11,891 nt of DNA, taken from assembly GCA_023253495.1 (NCBI GenBank), contig JALRGF010000682.1, positions 1 to 11,891 on the forward strand. Reading direction: 5' to 3'. The translations under genes were made by a program, and so were the position numbers. Of the stretch, positions 1 through 6,692 are shown piece after piece. The stretch is from Verrucomicrobiales bacterium (lineage in GTDB: Bacteria > Verrucomicrobiota > Verrucomicrobiia > Verrucomicrobiales > V1-33). The notes below the pieces were generated by a model. The model searched no databases. It was not told the DNA's origin and was given only the letters and a program-made list of their open reading frames with translations. Numbering within the stretch: position 1 is the stretch's first letter; each line of letters opens with the position of its first letter.

Positions 1-1550
1 GGCGGGGGTACCGGCACCGCAGTGGAGGCGAAGCCGGAGGCGTTGGCCGTGCCGGGCACGAAGCGGACGGCGCCTGCCGCAGGACGGCGGTAGGTGAAGT
101 CGTGGGAAAAGACGTCGCGTCGCGAGCAGCGGCCGGCCCCCAAAACAAGCTGCACGGCCGCGGCCGCGGCCAGCGCGAACAGCGCGAGGCGCTTGAGCGT
201 GCGCCAGCGCAGGGCATGCGGGTTGGGCGCGTTCAGGAAAGGTCCGTGGGGCGAGGGCAGCTTGATCTGAAAGGCGGCGGCCAGTTCCCGGGACGGCAGA
301 TACTCGCCGGCCGACCAGGTTTCCTCGTTCAGTTCGGGGTACGACTCCTTCGACGCGATGAGCGGCGGAGCGACGAAGTCGGTCATGGTGCATTTCTCGC
401 CCAACTTGATCCGCCAGTAAAACTCCCCGGCCACTTCGGTGATCCTCGTCTCCTCGTGCGCGAACTTCCGGTAGGTGGCGCCATCGAGGATGACGGCCGA
501 GTGGTTGTTCAGGCTGGCTTGCGGGAAGCACGGGACCGGCTGGGTGAGCACGCGGCGGACCCGGTTCCAGTGGCCGTTCCATTCCGTGAGCCACGAGAAG
601 CCGGCCCACGGGTTGTAGAGGAGGTATTCGGACCAGGCTGAATATGGATCCTCGCGCCGCAGGTGGCCGAGGACCAGCCATTCGGTCCCGCGCAGGGTGC
701 CGCGGCGGCCGAGCGGCAGGACTGGCGGTTTCTGCTGGACGGCCTTGGCGACTTTTTGCACGACCTCCGGCTGGGGCTGGCTGGTGTCGACGATCGATCC
801 GCAATGGGTGCAGCGGATGGCCATGGTCTGGCCGGGCGCGCGAAGCCCGATCACGCCGGCGCAGACCGGGCAGTTGAGGGCTTCCGACTGGCGCCGTTCG
901 GTGGTCAGCGGCTCGCCGTTCCATCCCGGCACCGGCCGCAACCCCTGCCAGGTGATTTCCTCCGGCTGCACCCATCGGCCACGGTAGGCGCGGGTGCCGT
1001 CGCGGCCCCACTCCAGTCCCAGAAAATCGCTGCCGTTGCCGGCCAATTCCGCGCTGATCCAGTGTTCGCCGGGTTGGGCGACGAACGGGAGTTCGCCCTC
1101 GCCCGCAATGACACGAACTTCCTTGACGTCGAGCACCTTGTATCCGGCGCCACCGAGCACCACCCGCTCGCCGGCCCGCATGCCCGGCGCGTCGCTCCGC
1201 ACCCCGGGAGGGAACGCGACGGCTTCGGAAATGACAAACGTCCCCTGCGCTTCAGCCACCCAGCCGTAGGAGCCACCGTGGAATTCAGCATGCCATTCGT
1301 TCCACGACCCGTCGCCCCAGGTCAACCGCATCCGCCCGCGCAGGGTGAACTTCCGGCCGTCACACTCGCCGGTCGCGCCGACCTGCAGCGGCGTGTGATC
1401 GGGCGGCAGTTGCGCCATGGTGCCGATCGATTCCAGCGTGACGTCGCGCCGCACCACCATCGACTGGCAGCTCGCGCAGACCGCGAAGACGGCCCCGGGA
1501 GTGGCAAAACCCACTGGAGCTGAACATTGCGGACATTCATACTGGCGCAT
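1..1550 (-). CDS. Double zinc-ribbon, tandem DUF4178-like membrane protein (3' end outside window)
   Basis: I translated this strand by hand and the frame stays open from the ATG at 1550 to the window edge, giving at least 516 codons. The N-terminus carries a Cys4 zinc ribbon (C6, C9, C25, C28). A segment at about 48-115 follows, rich in Trp, Gly and Glu (GSWNEWHAEF, GSYGWVAEAQG), of the DUF4178 type. A second Cys4 ribbon follows (C227, C230, C247, C250), then a second similar segment at about 270-400 (WSEYLLYNPWAGFSWL, WNGHWNRVRRVL). One hydrophobic segment at about 454-474 predicts a membrane anchor. DUF4178 has no established biochemical function. In other bacteria I recall it near DUF350 and polyamine-synthesis genes, but that neighbourhood lies outside the window. 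The start is chosen because the first ribbon begins five residues later. The gene is divergent from rlmH, 52 bp apart. The reading frame is near certain; the family name is fairly confident. Confidence 0.85.
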   Translation of the reverse strand, partial: MRQYECPQCSAPVGFATPGAVFAVCASCQSMVVRRDVTLESIGTMAQLPPDHTPLQVGATGECDGRKFTLRGRMRLTWGDGSWNEWHAEFHGGSYGWVAEAQGTFVISEAVAFPPGVRSDAPGMRAGERVVLGGAGYKVLDVKEVRVIAGEGELPFVAQPGEHWISAELAGNGSDFLGLEWGRDGTRAYRGRWVQPEEITWQGLRPVPGWNGEPLTTERRQSEALNCPVCAGVIGLRAPGQTMAIRCTHCGSIVDTSQPQPEVVQKVAKAVQQKPPVLPLGRRGTLRGTEWLVLGHLRREDPYSAWSEYLLYNPWAGFSWLTEWNGHWNRVRRVLTQPVPCFPQASLNNHSAVILDGATYRKFAHEETRITEVAGEFYWRIKLGEKCTMTDFVAPPLIASKESYPELNEETWSAGEYLPSRELAAAFQIKLPSPHGPFLNAPNPHALRWRTLKRLALFALAAAAAVQLVLGAGRCSRRDVFSHDFTYRRPAAGAVRFVPGTANASGFASTAVPVPP

Positions 1551-1602
1551 CGCGTTGGATCATTGCGAAGGCAGCTGCCCGGCGCCAATGAGAATGTCCG
1601 TC

Positions 1603-2016
1603 ATGAAATGGAATATGCTCACTGTCGGCAAACCCGCCCTGGAGTACGCCCGGCTCGGAGCCGAGGAATACCTCCGCCGGTTGCAGCGTCAGACGGATTT
1701 CACCTGGTCCGTGGTCAAGGCGCTGCCGGCCGCCAAGCCGGCCGGGCACTTCTGGCTCGTACTCGACGAACGCGGCGCGCAACTCACCACCGCCGCCTTC
1801 CGCCAAAAAGTGGACGGCTGGGAAATGGGGGCGGTCAAACACATCACCGTGCTCATCGGCGGCTCCGACGGCCATGACGACGCGACCCGGGCCCGGGCTG
1901 ACATGGTGCTCGGCCTGAGCACGCTCACGCTCCAGCACGAGCTGGCCGTGGTGGTTTTTCTGGAGGCTTTGTATCGCGTGTACACCCTCAAGCGCGGGGA
2001 GCCGTATCATCGTTAG
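1603..2016 (+). CDS. rlmH: 23S rRNA (pseudouridine1915-N3)-methyltransferase RlmH
   Basis: RlmH is a SPOUT-class methyltransferase that uses S-adenosylmethionine to methylate pseudouridine 1915 in helix 69 of 23S rRNA on the assembled 70S ribosome. The 137-residue protein has the family landmarks: an MKWNMLTVGK opening, EEYLRRL at 21-27, LDERG at 54-58, LIGGSDG at 84-90 in the SAM-binding knot, LSTLTLQHELA at 105-115, and the conserved C-terminus LYRVYTLKRGEPYHR. The family is usually near 155 residues, so this is a compact member; the missing length lies in the loop before LDERG. ATG 1603 is preferred because it matches the usual family N-terminus. ATGs at 1588 and 1594 are in frame, and none has a clear Shine-Dalgarno. 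The knot reads GGSDG where E. coli has GGPEG; a plausible variant, not a sign of inactivity. Confidence 0.93.
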   Translation: MKWNMLTVGKPALEYARLGAEEYLRRLQRQTDFTWSVVKALPAAKPAGHFWLVLDERGAQLTTAAFRQKVDGWEMGAVKHITVLIGGSDGHDDATRARADMVLGLSTLTLQHELAVVVFLEALYRVYTLKRGEPYHR

Positions 2017-2043
2017 GTTGGGTGTGGCGCGGCGGGGTTTTTT

Positions 2044-2063
2044 CCGGCATCCCTCCGGGATGC
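2044..2063. repeat. REP-like palindrome downstream of rlmH
   Basis: GCATCCC at 2047-2053 and GGGATGC at 2057-2063 form a perfect 7-bp stem around a TCC loop. It begins 31 bp after the rlmH stop, preceded by a short T-run. It matches the CATCCC/GGGATG core of the longer repeats at 2085-2212. It could work as an RNA-stabilising or terminating hairpin for rlmH; its repeat-family identity is inferred from that similarity. Confidence 0.6.
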
Positions 2064-2084
2064 GTGGTGGGGGGGCGGTCAACC

Positions 2085-2137
2085 GGAGGTCTGCGCTTTG
2101 CTGCGACCTCCGGCTATGCTCTGGCATCCCTGCGGGA
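2085..2137. repeat. 53-bp palindromic repeat unit, copy 1
   Basis: This unit is identical over 53 bp to 2160-2212, exactly 75 bp downstream. It contains two nested palindromes: GGAGGTC (2085-2091) pairing with GACCTCC (2105-2111), and CATCCC (2125-2130) pairing with GGGATG (2134-2139, just past the repeat end). Such double-hairpin units resemble REP/BIME-type elements. Open frames across it on either strand give low-complexity peptides and are not credible genes. Confidence 0.85.
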
Positions 2138-2159
2138 TGGAGGGTGTGGTGCGGGATAT

Positions 2160-2212
2160 GGAGGTCTGCGCTTTGCTGCGACCTCCGGCTATGCTCTGGC
2201 ATCCCTGCGGGA
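2160..2212. repeat. 53-bp palindromic repeat unit, copy 2
   Basis: Perfect copy of 2085-2137. The first hairpin is intact (2160-2166 with 2180-2186). The second is interrupted because the flank reads GGGAGG instead of GGGATG. The sharp boundaries, with mismatches at 2084/2159 and 2138/2213, define the duplicated unit. Confidence 0.85.
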
Positions 2213-2225
2213 GGGGTGCCTGGCG

Positions 2226-2256
2226 AAGTGCCTCGAGGACGTGGTGCTCGGCACTT
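2226..2256. other. Hairpin in the leader of the small hypothetical gene
   Basis: AAGTGCC (2226-2232) is the exact reverse complement of GGCACTT (2250-2256). With a 2-nt bulge (2233-2234) the stem extends through GAG (2235-2237) and CTC (2247-2249), giving a 10-bp stem and a 9-nt loop. It lies 33 bp before the next start codon. It may belong to the repeat cluster upstream or be a leader structure; no T-tract follows, so it is a poor intrinsic terminator. Confidence 0.45.
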
Positions 2257-2288
2257 GTCGGCGGGTGGCGCCGGAGTATCGTGGGCCG

Positions 2289-2573
2289 ATGAAGACCAGT
2301 CCTTCTTTGGTGGATCACGGGTTTATGGATGCGCGCTCCAAGCTGCTTGAGGTGGCCGCGTTTTTTGACCGGGTCGAGAGGCACGGGCAGGCGGATGATT
2401 TCCGGGTGCGGGCGTTGCGGGACGCGTTGCCGCTGCTGGCGGCCGGCGGGCCCGGGCGGGTGCGGGCGATTCTGGAGTCGCTGAGCGACCCCTCGGCGGA
2501 GCCGATTCCGGCGGCCACGGTGCAGGGGGCGACCGGGGCGTGGGCGGGGCGGTACGGGGCGGCTGCCTCCTGA
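2289..2573 (+). CDS. Small hypothetical protein upstream of the TatD-like hydrolase
   Basis: I do not recognise a named family. The 94-residue product has no signal peptide or membrane segment. Residues 13-66 are predicted helical and charged (DARSKLLEVAAFFDRVER, then DDFRVRALRDALPLL), followed by LSDPSAEPIPAA and a Gly/Ala-rich tail. ATG 2289 is chosen by position; ATG 2325, opening MDARSKLLEV, is an equally good start giving 82 residues. The gene sits after the repeats and 53 bp before the hydrolase on the same strand, so the two may be co-transcribed. In ebo clusters the gene before eboB is eboA, but this product is much shorter than EboA as I know it, so the position is only suggestive. 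Strong third-position GC and the charged helical pattern support it as a real gene. Confidence 0.6.
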   Translation: MKTSPSLVDHGFMDARSKLLEVAAFFDRVERHGQADDFRVRALRDALPLLAAGGPGRVRAILESLSDPSAEPIPAATVQGATGAWAGRYGAAAS

Positions 2574-2626
2574 AGTGCGTTTTCTTCCGGATCCTTCATC
2601 CTTCATTTTTCCGCTTCTTTCCGTCC

Positions 2627-3430
2627 ATGCGATACATTGAACCCCACGGCCACATGGTGAGCCGGACCACTGATGATTATGCGGCGATGGCGCATGCCGG
2701 GTGTGTGGCCATCTGCGAGCCGGCGTTCTGGGCGGGGTTTGACCGCTCTTCGGCGGATGGTTTTGCGGATTATTTCCGTCAGCTGACCGATTACGAACCG
2801 AAGCGGGCGGCACGGTTTCATCTCAAGCATTATTGCTGGCTGTGTCTCAACCCGAAGGAAAGCGAGGACCTGGGACTGGCGCGTGAGGTGTTGTCCTTGA
2901 TTCCGCCGTTGCTGGACCGGCCGTCGGTGCTCGGCATCGGCGAAATCGGGTTGAACAAGAACAGCCGGAACGAGCTGCAGGTGCTGGAGCATCACATCCA
3001 GCTGGCGGCCGACCACGGTCAGATGATTCTGGTGCACACGCCGCATCTCGAGGACAAGCTCAAGGGCACGCGGTTGATTCTGGATGCGCTCAGGAACCAT
3101 TCCGCCATTGATCCGGCGCGGGTGATCATCGACCACGTCGAGGAGCACACGGCCCCGATGGTGCTGGACGCCGGATTCTGGGCCGGGATCACGTTGTACC
3201 CGGAGTCGAAGACCACACCGAACCGGGCCATTGATATACTTGAGCTGTACGGCCACGAGCGCCTGTGGTTGAACAGCGCGTGCGACTGGGGGGTGAGCGA
3301 CCCGCTGGCGGTCCCGAAGACGGCGCTGGAACTGCGGCGGCGCGGGTACGACGATGCGTTCATCGACCGCGTGCTGTACCAGAACCCGCGGACGTTCCTC
3401 GGGCAGAACCCGAAATTTGCGCTCGAATAG
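2627..3430 (+). CDS. TatD-like metal-dependent hydrolase, EboB-like
   Basis: A 267-residue amidohydrolase-fold TIM-barrel protein of the TatD type. The metal-ligand pattern is complete by eye: HGH at 7-9, GEIGLN with E106, VHTPH with H137 (and H140), IIDH with H170, and SACDWG with D220. TatD enzymes use two divalent metals to hydrolyse phosphodiester or related bonds. The sequence departs from canonical TatD nucleases (HGH rather than HTH/HCH, an ERLWLNSACDWG active-site strand) and resembles EboB. EboB belongs to the ebo cluster, which is linked to export of metabolites to the periplasm in cyanobacteria and algae. No eboC-F (UbiA-type prenyltransferase, sugar-phosphate isomerase-like and others) is visible here. 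ATG 2627 is chosen because the HGH strand follows directly; no Shine-Dalgarno precedes it, only a pyrimidine-rich leader. The hydrolase fold is firm; the substrate and the Ebo assignment are inferred. Confidence 0.85.
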   Translation: MRYIEPHGHMVSRTTDDYAAMAHAGCVAICEPAFWAGFDRSSADGFADYFRQLTDYEPKRAARFHLKHYCWLCLNPKESEDLGLAREVLSLIPPLLDRPSVLGIGEIGLNKNSRNELQVLEHHIQLAADHGQMILVHTPHLEDKLKGTRLILDALRNHSAIDPARVIIDHVEEHTAPMVLDAGFWAGITLYPESKTTPNRAIDILELYGHERLWLNSACDWGVSDPLAVPKTALELRRRGYDDAFIDRVLYQNPRTFLGQNPKFALE

Positions 3431-3442
3431 CAGCGCAGCAGC

Positions 3443-3467
3443 CGGCCCGGGCTTCCGCGCCGGGCCG
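3443..3467. terminator. Hairpin between convergent genes
   Basis: CGGCCCGG (3443-3450) pairs perfectly with CCGGGCCG (3460-3467) around a 9-nt loop, 12 bp after the hydrolase stop. The convergent proline-rich gene ends at 3492. There is no long U-tract on either side, so it may be a weak, bidirectional or Rho-assisted terminator. Confidence 0.5.
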
Positions 3468-3491
3468 ACGGTTCCGCTTTGCCCGGCGGGA

Positions 3492-4298
3492 CTACCGACC
3501 TCCGCCGTTCTCAATGCTGTCCGCTTCCCGTGCCTGACGGTGGGCTTCGCGATGGCGGATGAGCCACGCGTGACCACCGAGGCTGGCCCGCATGCGGGCG
3601 TCGTTTTCCTCCTGGGCCTGGAACCATCGGTTTTGGTAGTCGGTGTCGTGCGGGTCCTGCGCGAAGCCGTCGATCGACTGAAAAAATGTCCGGGTGAGCC
3701 GGGCGGTTTCGGCGACGAGGGCGCTGTCGGCAGCGACGTCGGGTGACCCGGCGGCCAGCGCGGCGGGCAGGGTGGCCGGCGCGGATGGATCCAGTGGTGA
3801 ATACGGTACAAAAAGCGGCGGATCGACGGGCGTGCGGTCGTCCTCAGGAACTGAGACCGGCGGGTCGATGGGGGCGGCCAACGGGATTCGGGCCCGGGTG
3901 TCAAGAGCAGGGGAGTGGCGGGTCAGCGGGTGCTTGAGGTGATCACGCGTCGGCCGCGTCGCGCGGGAGCGGACGACCGGGGATTCCGCGGGGTCTGGCG
4001 GCGTGGGAATGGTGGCGGGATGCGGTCGCCGCGGACTGATGTGATCACGCGCGGAAATCGACGGGGGCGGGAGCTTTCTGCTGCCGGGGTCAGGATTCCG
4101 CAGCGCTTTCTTTGCGTCCGGCACGGCGGGGGCGGCTGATCCAGCCGGCGGGTGGGACCGGGAGACGGCCGCTTCGCGGCCTGACCAGGATGGTGGATCA
4201 GGGCCGGGACTGGGCGGTGGTCGCAGCACCGAGAGCGCCACCACGGCGCCGGCGACAGAAGCAATGAGAGCCGCAACCCGGAGCGGATAGGAATTCAC
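3492..4298 (-). CDS. Proline-rich, single-pass membrane-anchored hypothetical protein
   Basis: The frame is open to a GTG at 4325, but that codon sits inside the terminator stem upstream. I therefore prefer GTG 4298, giving 268 residues starting MNSYPLRVAAL. Residues 6-25 form one hydrophobic helix. A long extracytoplasmic stretch follows (about 26-185), rich in Pro, Ser and Arg and probably disordered. The C-terminal ~80 residues are compositionally different: charged and helical (VAETARLTRTFFQSIDGFAQ, then NRWFQAQEENDARMRA). This layout, anchor plus proline-rich spacer plus compact end domain, recalls TonB or periplasm-spanning proteins, but no TonB C-terminal signature is seen. It lies downstream of the PstS-like gene on the same strand, separated by a terminator, so expression may depend on read-through or a local promoter. 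Function unknown. Confidence 0.7.
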   Translation of the reverse strand: MNSYPLRVAALIASVAGAVVALSVLRPPPSPGPDPPSWSGREAAVSRSHPPAGSAAPAVPDAKKALRNPDPGSRKLPPPSISARDHISPRRPHPATIPTPPDPAESPVVRSRATRPTRDHLKHPLTRHSPALDTRARIPLAAPIDPPVSVPEDDRTPVDPPLFVPYSPLDPSAPATLPAALAAGSPDVAADSALVAETARLTRTFFQSIDGFAQDPHDTDYQNRWFQAQEENDARMRASLGGHAWLIRHREAHRQAREADSIENGGGR

Positions 4299-4302
4299 GG
4301 GA

Positions 4303-4346
4303 AAGAAGGGAAAGAAAACCGGCACCGGTCATGAGACCGGTGCCGG
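4303..4346 (-). terminator. Intrinsic terminator after the PstS-like gene
   Basis: A perfect 12-bp stem, 4319-4330 paired with 4335-4346, encloses a 4-nt loop. Read leftward, the stem is followed directly by TTTTCTTTCCC, a T-rich tract. It starts 52 bp after the stop of the PstS-like gene. It also overlaps the first possible GTG start of the proline-rich gene, which is why the downstream GTG is preferred there. Confidence 0.85.
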
Positions 4347-4398
4347 ACACAACAAGCGGCGAGGGGAGGGAGCACGTCCTGCGGGACCGTGGTGCCGG

Positions 4399-5601
4399 CT
4401 ACGGCAGGATCGGTCCGCCGTCGCCGCCGGAGCGGGTGACGTTCATTTGCGGGATCGGGATGGCGGCGGTGCCGAGGTTGGCGGGGATGGTGGCGGTGAA
4501 GACGTCGCGGAAGGTGGTTTCGGCGGCGGTGATGCTCGGGGCCTGGTAGAACCACTGGTACCCCCAGAGAGTGTAGGCACCGTTTTTGACCGCATCGTCG
4601 GAGTATTCAACACCATTGTAGGTCAGCGCCTTGGCACCACGGAGGGGGCCGTCTCCGTCCGGATCAGCGGTGGCCAGAATCACGTCGGAACGCGTCAGAT
4701 AGGTGAGCAGCAGGCAGCTGACGTCCGTTTCATATTCGGCGCCGGCGTCATAGAGATCGACCGCGTCGCTCTGCCCCTTCATCAGGTTGGCGAGGAAGCT
4801 GTTGCTGCTGTTGCCGTTGTTCCCGACGAAATCGACCCGGCCGATCTGGCCCGACCCGTTGTGCTGGGTCGTCTGGTTGTTCTGGAACTGCTGGACCGCG
4901 CGGAAGAAGCCGTACTGGGTTTCGCCGAGCACGCTGGCGCGGGAGCCCGAGCCGTTGTTGCGGCCGGTGGCGAGCACACGCTTGGTGTCAGTCGCGACCC
5001 CGGTGAAGAAGTGCAGCGGCACTTCGGAGGTCGAGTAAATGGCGTTCATGATCTGGTCGGTCATGTTTTTCATGCCGGGGTGGTTCCAGGCGCTCTGATT
5101 GGCGACGAACTGGAACGGAACCACCCCGACCGGCGTGCCGGTCAGGGTCGGGCTGAGGGTGGTGGAAGCCGCCTGGGCGACGTCCGAAAACGCGAAAGCG
5201 GCCGGCGTCGTTTCGAAGTCGGTGGCGGTGGCGGCGAAGCCGTTGCCGGCGGTGGTCATGGTGGTGGTGGTTTTGAAGACCTGGACCGGGGTGCCGCCGG
5301 CGACGGCGGCGATGCCGGCGGTGGATCCCGACCATGAGGCGCGGACGATGACAGTGCCGGGGATGCCGGCCACGGTGCCGCGGTAAATGGCGCGGTTGGT
5401 CGCCCCGGCGGAGGCGCCGGTGGTGGTGTCGAAGGCGTATTCGGTGGTGCCGGAGCCGCCGAGGAGGGCGATGATCGAGGTATTGGCAGCCGCGCGGAAG
5501 GCGGTGGCGCCGGTGATGTTGATTACGGTGGTCTGGGCGGCGGCGGCTCCGGCCAGCGCGAACGCGGCCAGGCCGGAAGCGATGAGTTTACGGGTGTTCA
5601 T
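4399..5601 (-). CDS. Secreted PstS-like (type 2 periplasmic binding fold) protein
   Basis: 400 residues. A classical Sec signal peptide (MNTRK, then a hydrophobic Ala/Leu core) has a probable cut after A22, before QTTV. The mature start VINITGATAFRAAANTSI resembles the ITGAG/ITGATAFR opening strand and helix of PstS-like substrate-binding proteins. The C-terminal KNGAYTLWGYQWFY resembles the closing region of that fold. Similar proteins occur in Verrucomicrobiota to my recollection. Ligand-binding residues cannot be assigned by eye and no ABC permease or ATPase is adjacent, so phosphate transport should not be assumed. Thr, Ala and Asn are frequent, as in exported proteins. It lies 67 bp downstream of the PEP-CTERM gene and ends in a strong terminator, so the two may form an operon. 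The leader has no Shine-Dalgarno and is a run of CATC-like repeats. Secretion is confident; the fold is moderately so. Confidence 0.8.
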   Translation of the reverse strand: MNTRKLIASGLAAFALAGAAAAQTTVINITGATAFRAAANTSIIALLGGSGTTEYAFDTTTGASAGATNRAIYRGTVAGIPGTVIVRASWSGSTAGIAAVAGGTPVQVFKTTTTMTTAGNGFAATATDFETTPAAFAFSDVAQAASTTLSPTLTGTPVGVVPFQFVANQSAWNHPGMKNMTDQIMNAIYSTSEVPLHFFTGVATDTKRVLATGRNNGSGSRASVLGETQYGFFRAVQQFQNNQTTQHNGSGQIGRVDFVGNNGNSSNSFLANLMKGQSDAVDLYDAGAEYETDVSCLLLTYLTRSDVILATADPDGDGPLRGAKALTYNGVEYSDDAVKNGAYTLWGYQWFYQAPSITAAETTFRDVFTATIPANLGTAAIPIPQMNVTRSGGDGGPILP

Positions 5602-5668
5602 TGGATGGTGATTTGATGGGGATGATGGATGATGACGGGAGGATGGCGGGTGAGAGGAGGGATGAAGG

Positions 5669-6559
5669 TCAGGCGCGACGGCGGTGGAGCAGGGCGAGAG
5701 CGCCGGTCAGACCGAGGAGCAGGACGCCGGTCGGTTCGGGCACGGTGCCGATGATGCCGGACGAGTTCAGGGTGAAGGTGGTGATGTACCGTCCTTCTCC
5801 GGCGGGGTCGCTGGGCACGGCCGATGCGCTCGGACGGCCGACGATGCGATAGAGGTCGAGGGAGGCGAACGGCTGCCCGGTGCCCAGGGCTCCCTGGACG
5901 CCGCCGGTCAGGATGTTGCCGAAGGCATTGCCGCCGATCGGGTTGAATTCATCCCAGCTGTTGATGAAGACACCCTCGTCCTGCAAGATGCCGCGCCCGC
6001 CGGTGCCGGCGGCTTCCGGGGCGCCTTCAAAACCGCCGGACAACGTGAGGTCGCTGCCGGTCGCCCCCTGCATGGTGGCAATCGAGGTCGCCACCGAGAT
6101 GACCGTTGAGCCGGAGGCCAGCGACCACGGGGTGGAGGTGCCGGGCGTCGTGGTCGCCTGGCTTACGTAAATGGTTGCCTTGGGATCGCCGTTGACCACA
6201 GTGTTGGGTCCGCCGGCGGCGGCGTCGCGCACCGCGGCAATACCCCAGTAGAGGTCGTTGCGGTTGTACCAGCCCGGCCCGAACGTGGAGGTCAGCACGC
6301 CGCCGATATCATTGACCGGAGGAGTGGTGTAGGCATTGTTCTTGTAGTCGGTGGCCGGCCCGAGGTTGAAGACGAACGATGTCCCCGATCCCACTCCGGA
6401 AGCGGTGTGGAAACCGAGGAGCAGATCGCCGGTGGTGTAGGTGACGGCGGCGGGAGCCGGGGCAGCGGCGAGCAGGGCCCCCAGAGCAAGACCTCCGGCA
6501 AGGTGGCGGTATCGGGTGACCGGTGATTGGCACCGGAAGGTGGTGATGAAACGTTTCAT
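5669..6559 (-). CDS. PEP-CTERM sorting-domain exported protein
   Basis: From ATG 6559 the protein has 296 residues. Residues 1-38 are a signal peptide (KRF and RYRH positive region, hydrophobic core, probable cut after PAPAA). The exported domain (39-270) is unnamed; landmarks are YTTGDLLLGF, TFGPGWYNRNDLYWGI, GDPKATIYVS and FNPIGGNAFGNILTGG. The C-terminus is a textbook PEP-CTERM signal: VPEP at 273-276, a hydrophobic helix GVLLLGLTGALALL, then HRRRA. Such tails are processed by an exosortase (EpsH family), usually tied to extracellular polysaccharide; no exosortase gene is in the window. The frame is open upstream to 6709, but that extension precedes the signal peptide, so MKRFITTF is preferred. 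It is a paralogue of the divergent gene at 6906-8165. Confidence 0.9.
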   Translation of the reverse strand: MKRFITTFRCQSPVTRYRHLAGGLALGALLAAAPAPAAVTYTTGDLLLGFHTASGVGSGTSFVFNLGPATDYKNNAYTTPPVNDIGGVLTSTFGPGWYNRNDLYWGIAAVRDAAAGGPNTVVNGDPKATIYVSQATTTPGTSTPWSLASGSTVISVATSIATMQGATGSDLTLSGGFEGAPEAAGTGGRGILQDEGVFINSWDEFNPIGGNAFGNILTGGVQGALGTGQPFASLDLYRIVGRPSASAVPSDPAGEGRYITTFTLNSSGIIGTVPEPTGVLLLGLTGALALLHRRRA

Positions 6560-6692
6560 GTGGGTGGCGGGCAGAGGATGGATGAGCGTGGCGGAGCGGG
6601 TGACGGAAGGGATGGCATGAATACGGAGCATCAGTCTGGTGAGACCCCGTGACAGCCGGGTCCGCGAGTCAGATGATCCGTTTCCGGTGTCC

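Noticed and set aside
663..1523. 286-residue rightward open frame
   Set aside because: It lies antisense to the DUF4178-like gene, which has two intact Cys4 ribbons and a membrane helix. The rightward product is His/Arg/Pro-rich with no domain character.
1537..2202. Leftward frames encoding a repeated MPEHSRRSQQSAD peptide
   Set aside because: The peptide repeat is just the translation of the 53-bp palindromic repeats, and the rest is antisense to rlmH.
2085..2212. Palindromic repeats as a CRISPR array
   Set aside because: Only two copies with one 22-bp intervening segment, a 53-bp repeat containing two hairpins, and no cas gene nearby.
2603..3904. 433-residue leftward open frame
   Set aside because: It is antisense to the TatD-like hydrolase and crosses the intergenic hairpin. 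Its composition (Arg, Pro, His) is typical of a shadow frame in GC-rich DNA.
4447..5337. 296-residue rightward Gly/Val-rich frame
   Set aside because: Antisense to the PstS-like gene, which has a signal peptide and family motifs; the product is low complexity.
4399..5601. Phosphate-specific transport operon
   Set aside because: Only a PstS-like protein is present; no permease, ATPase or PhoU is adjacent and the ligand pocket cannot be verified.
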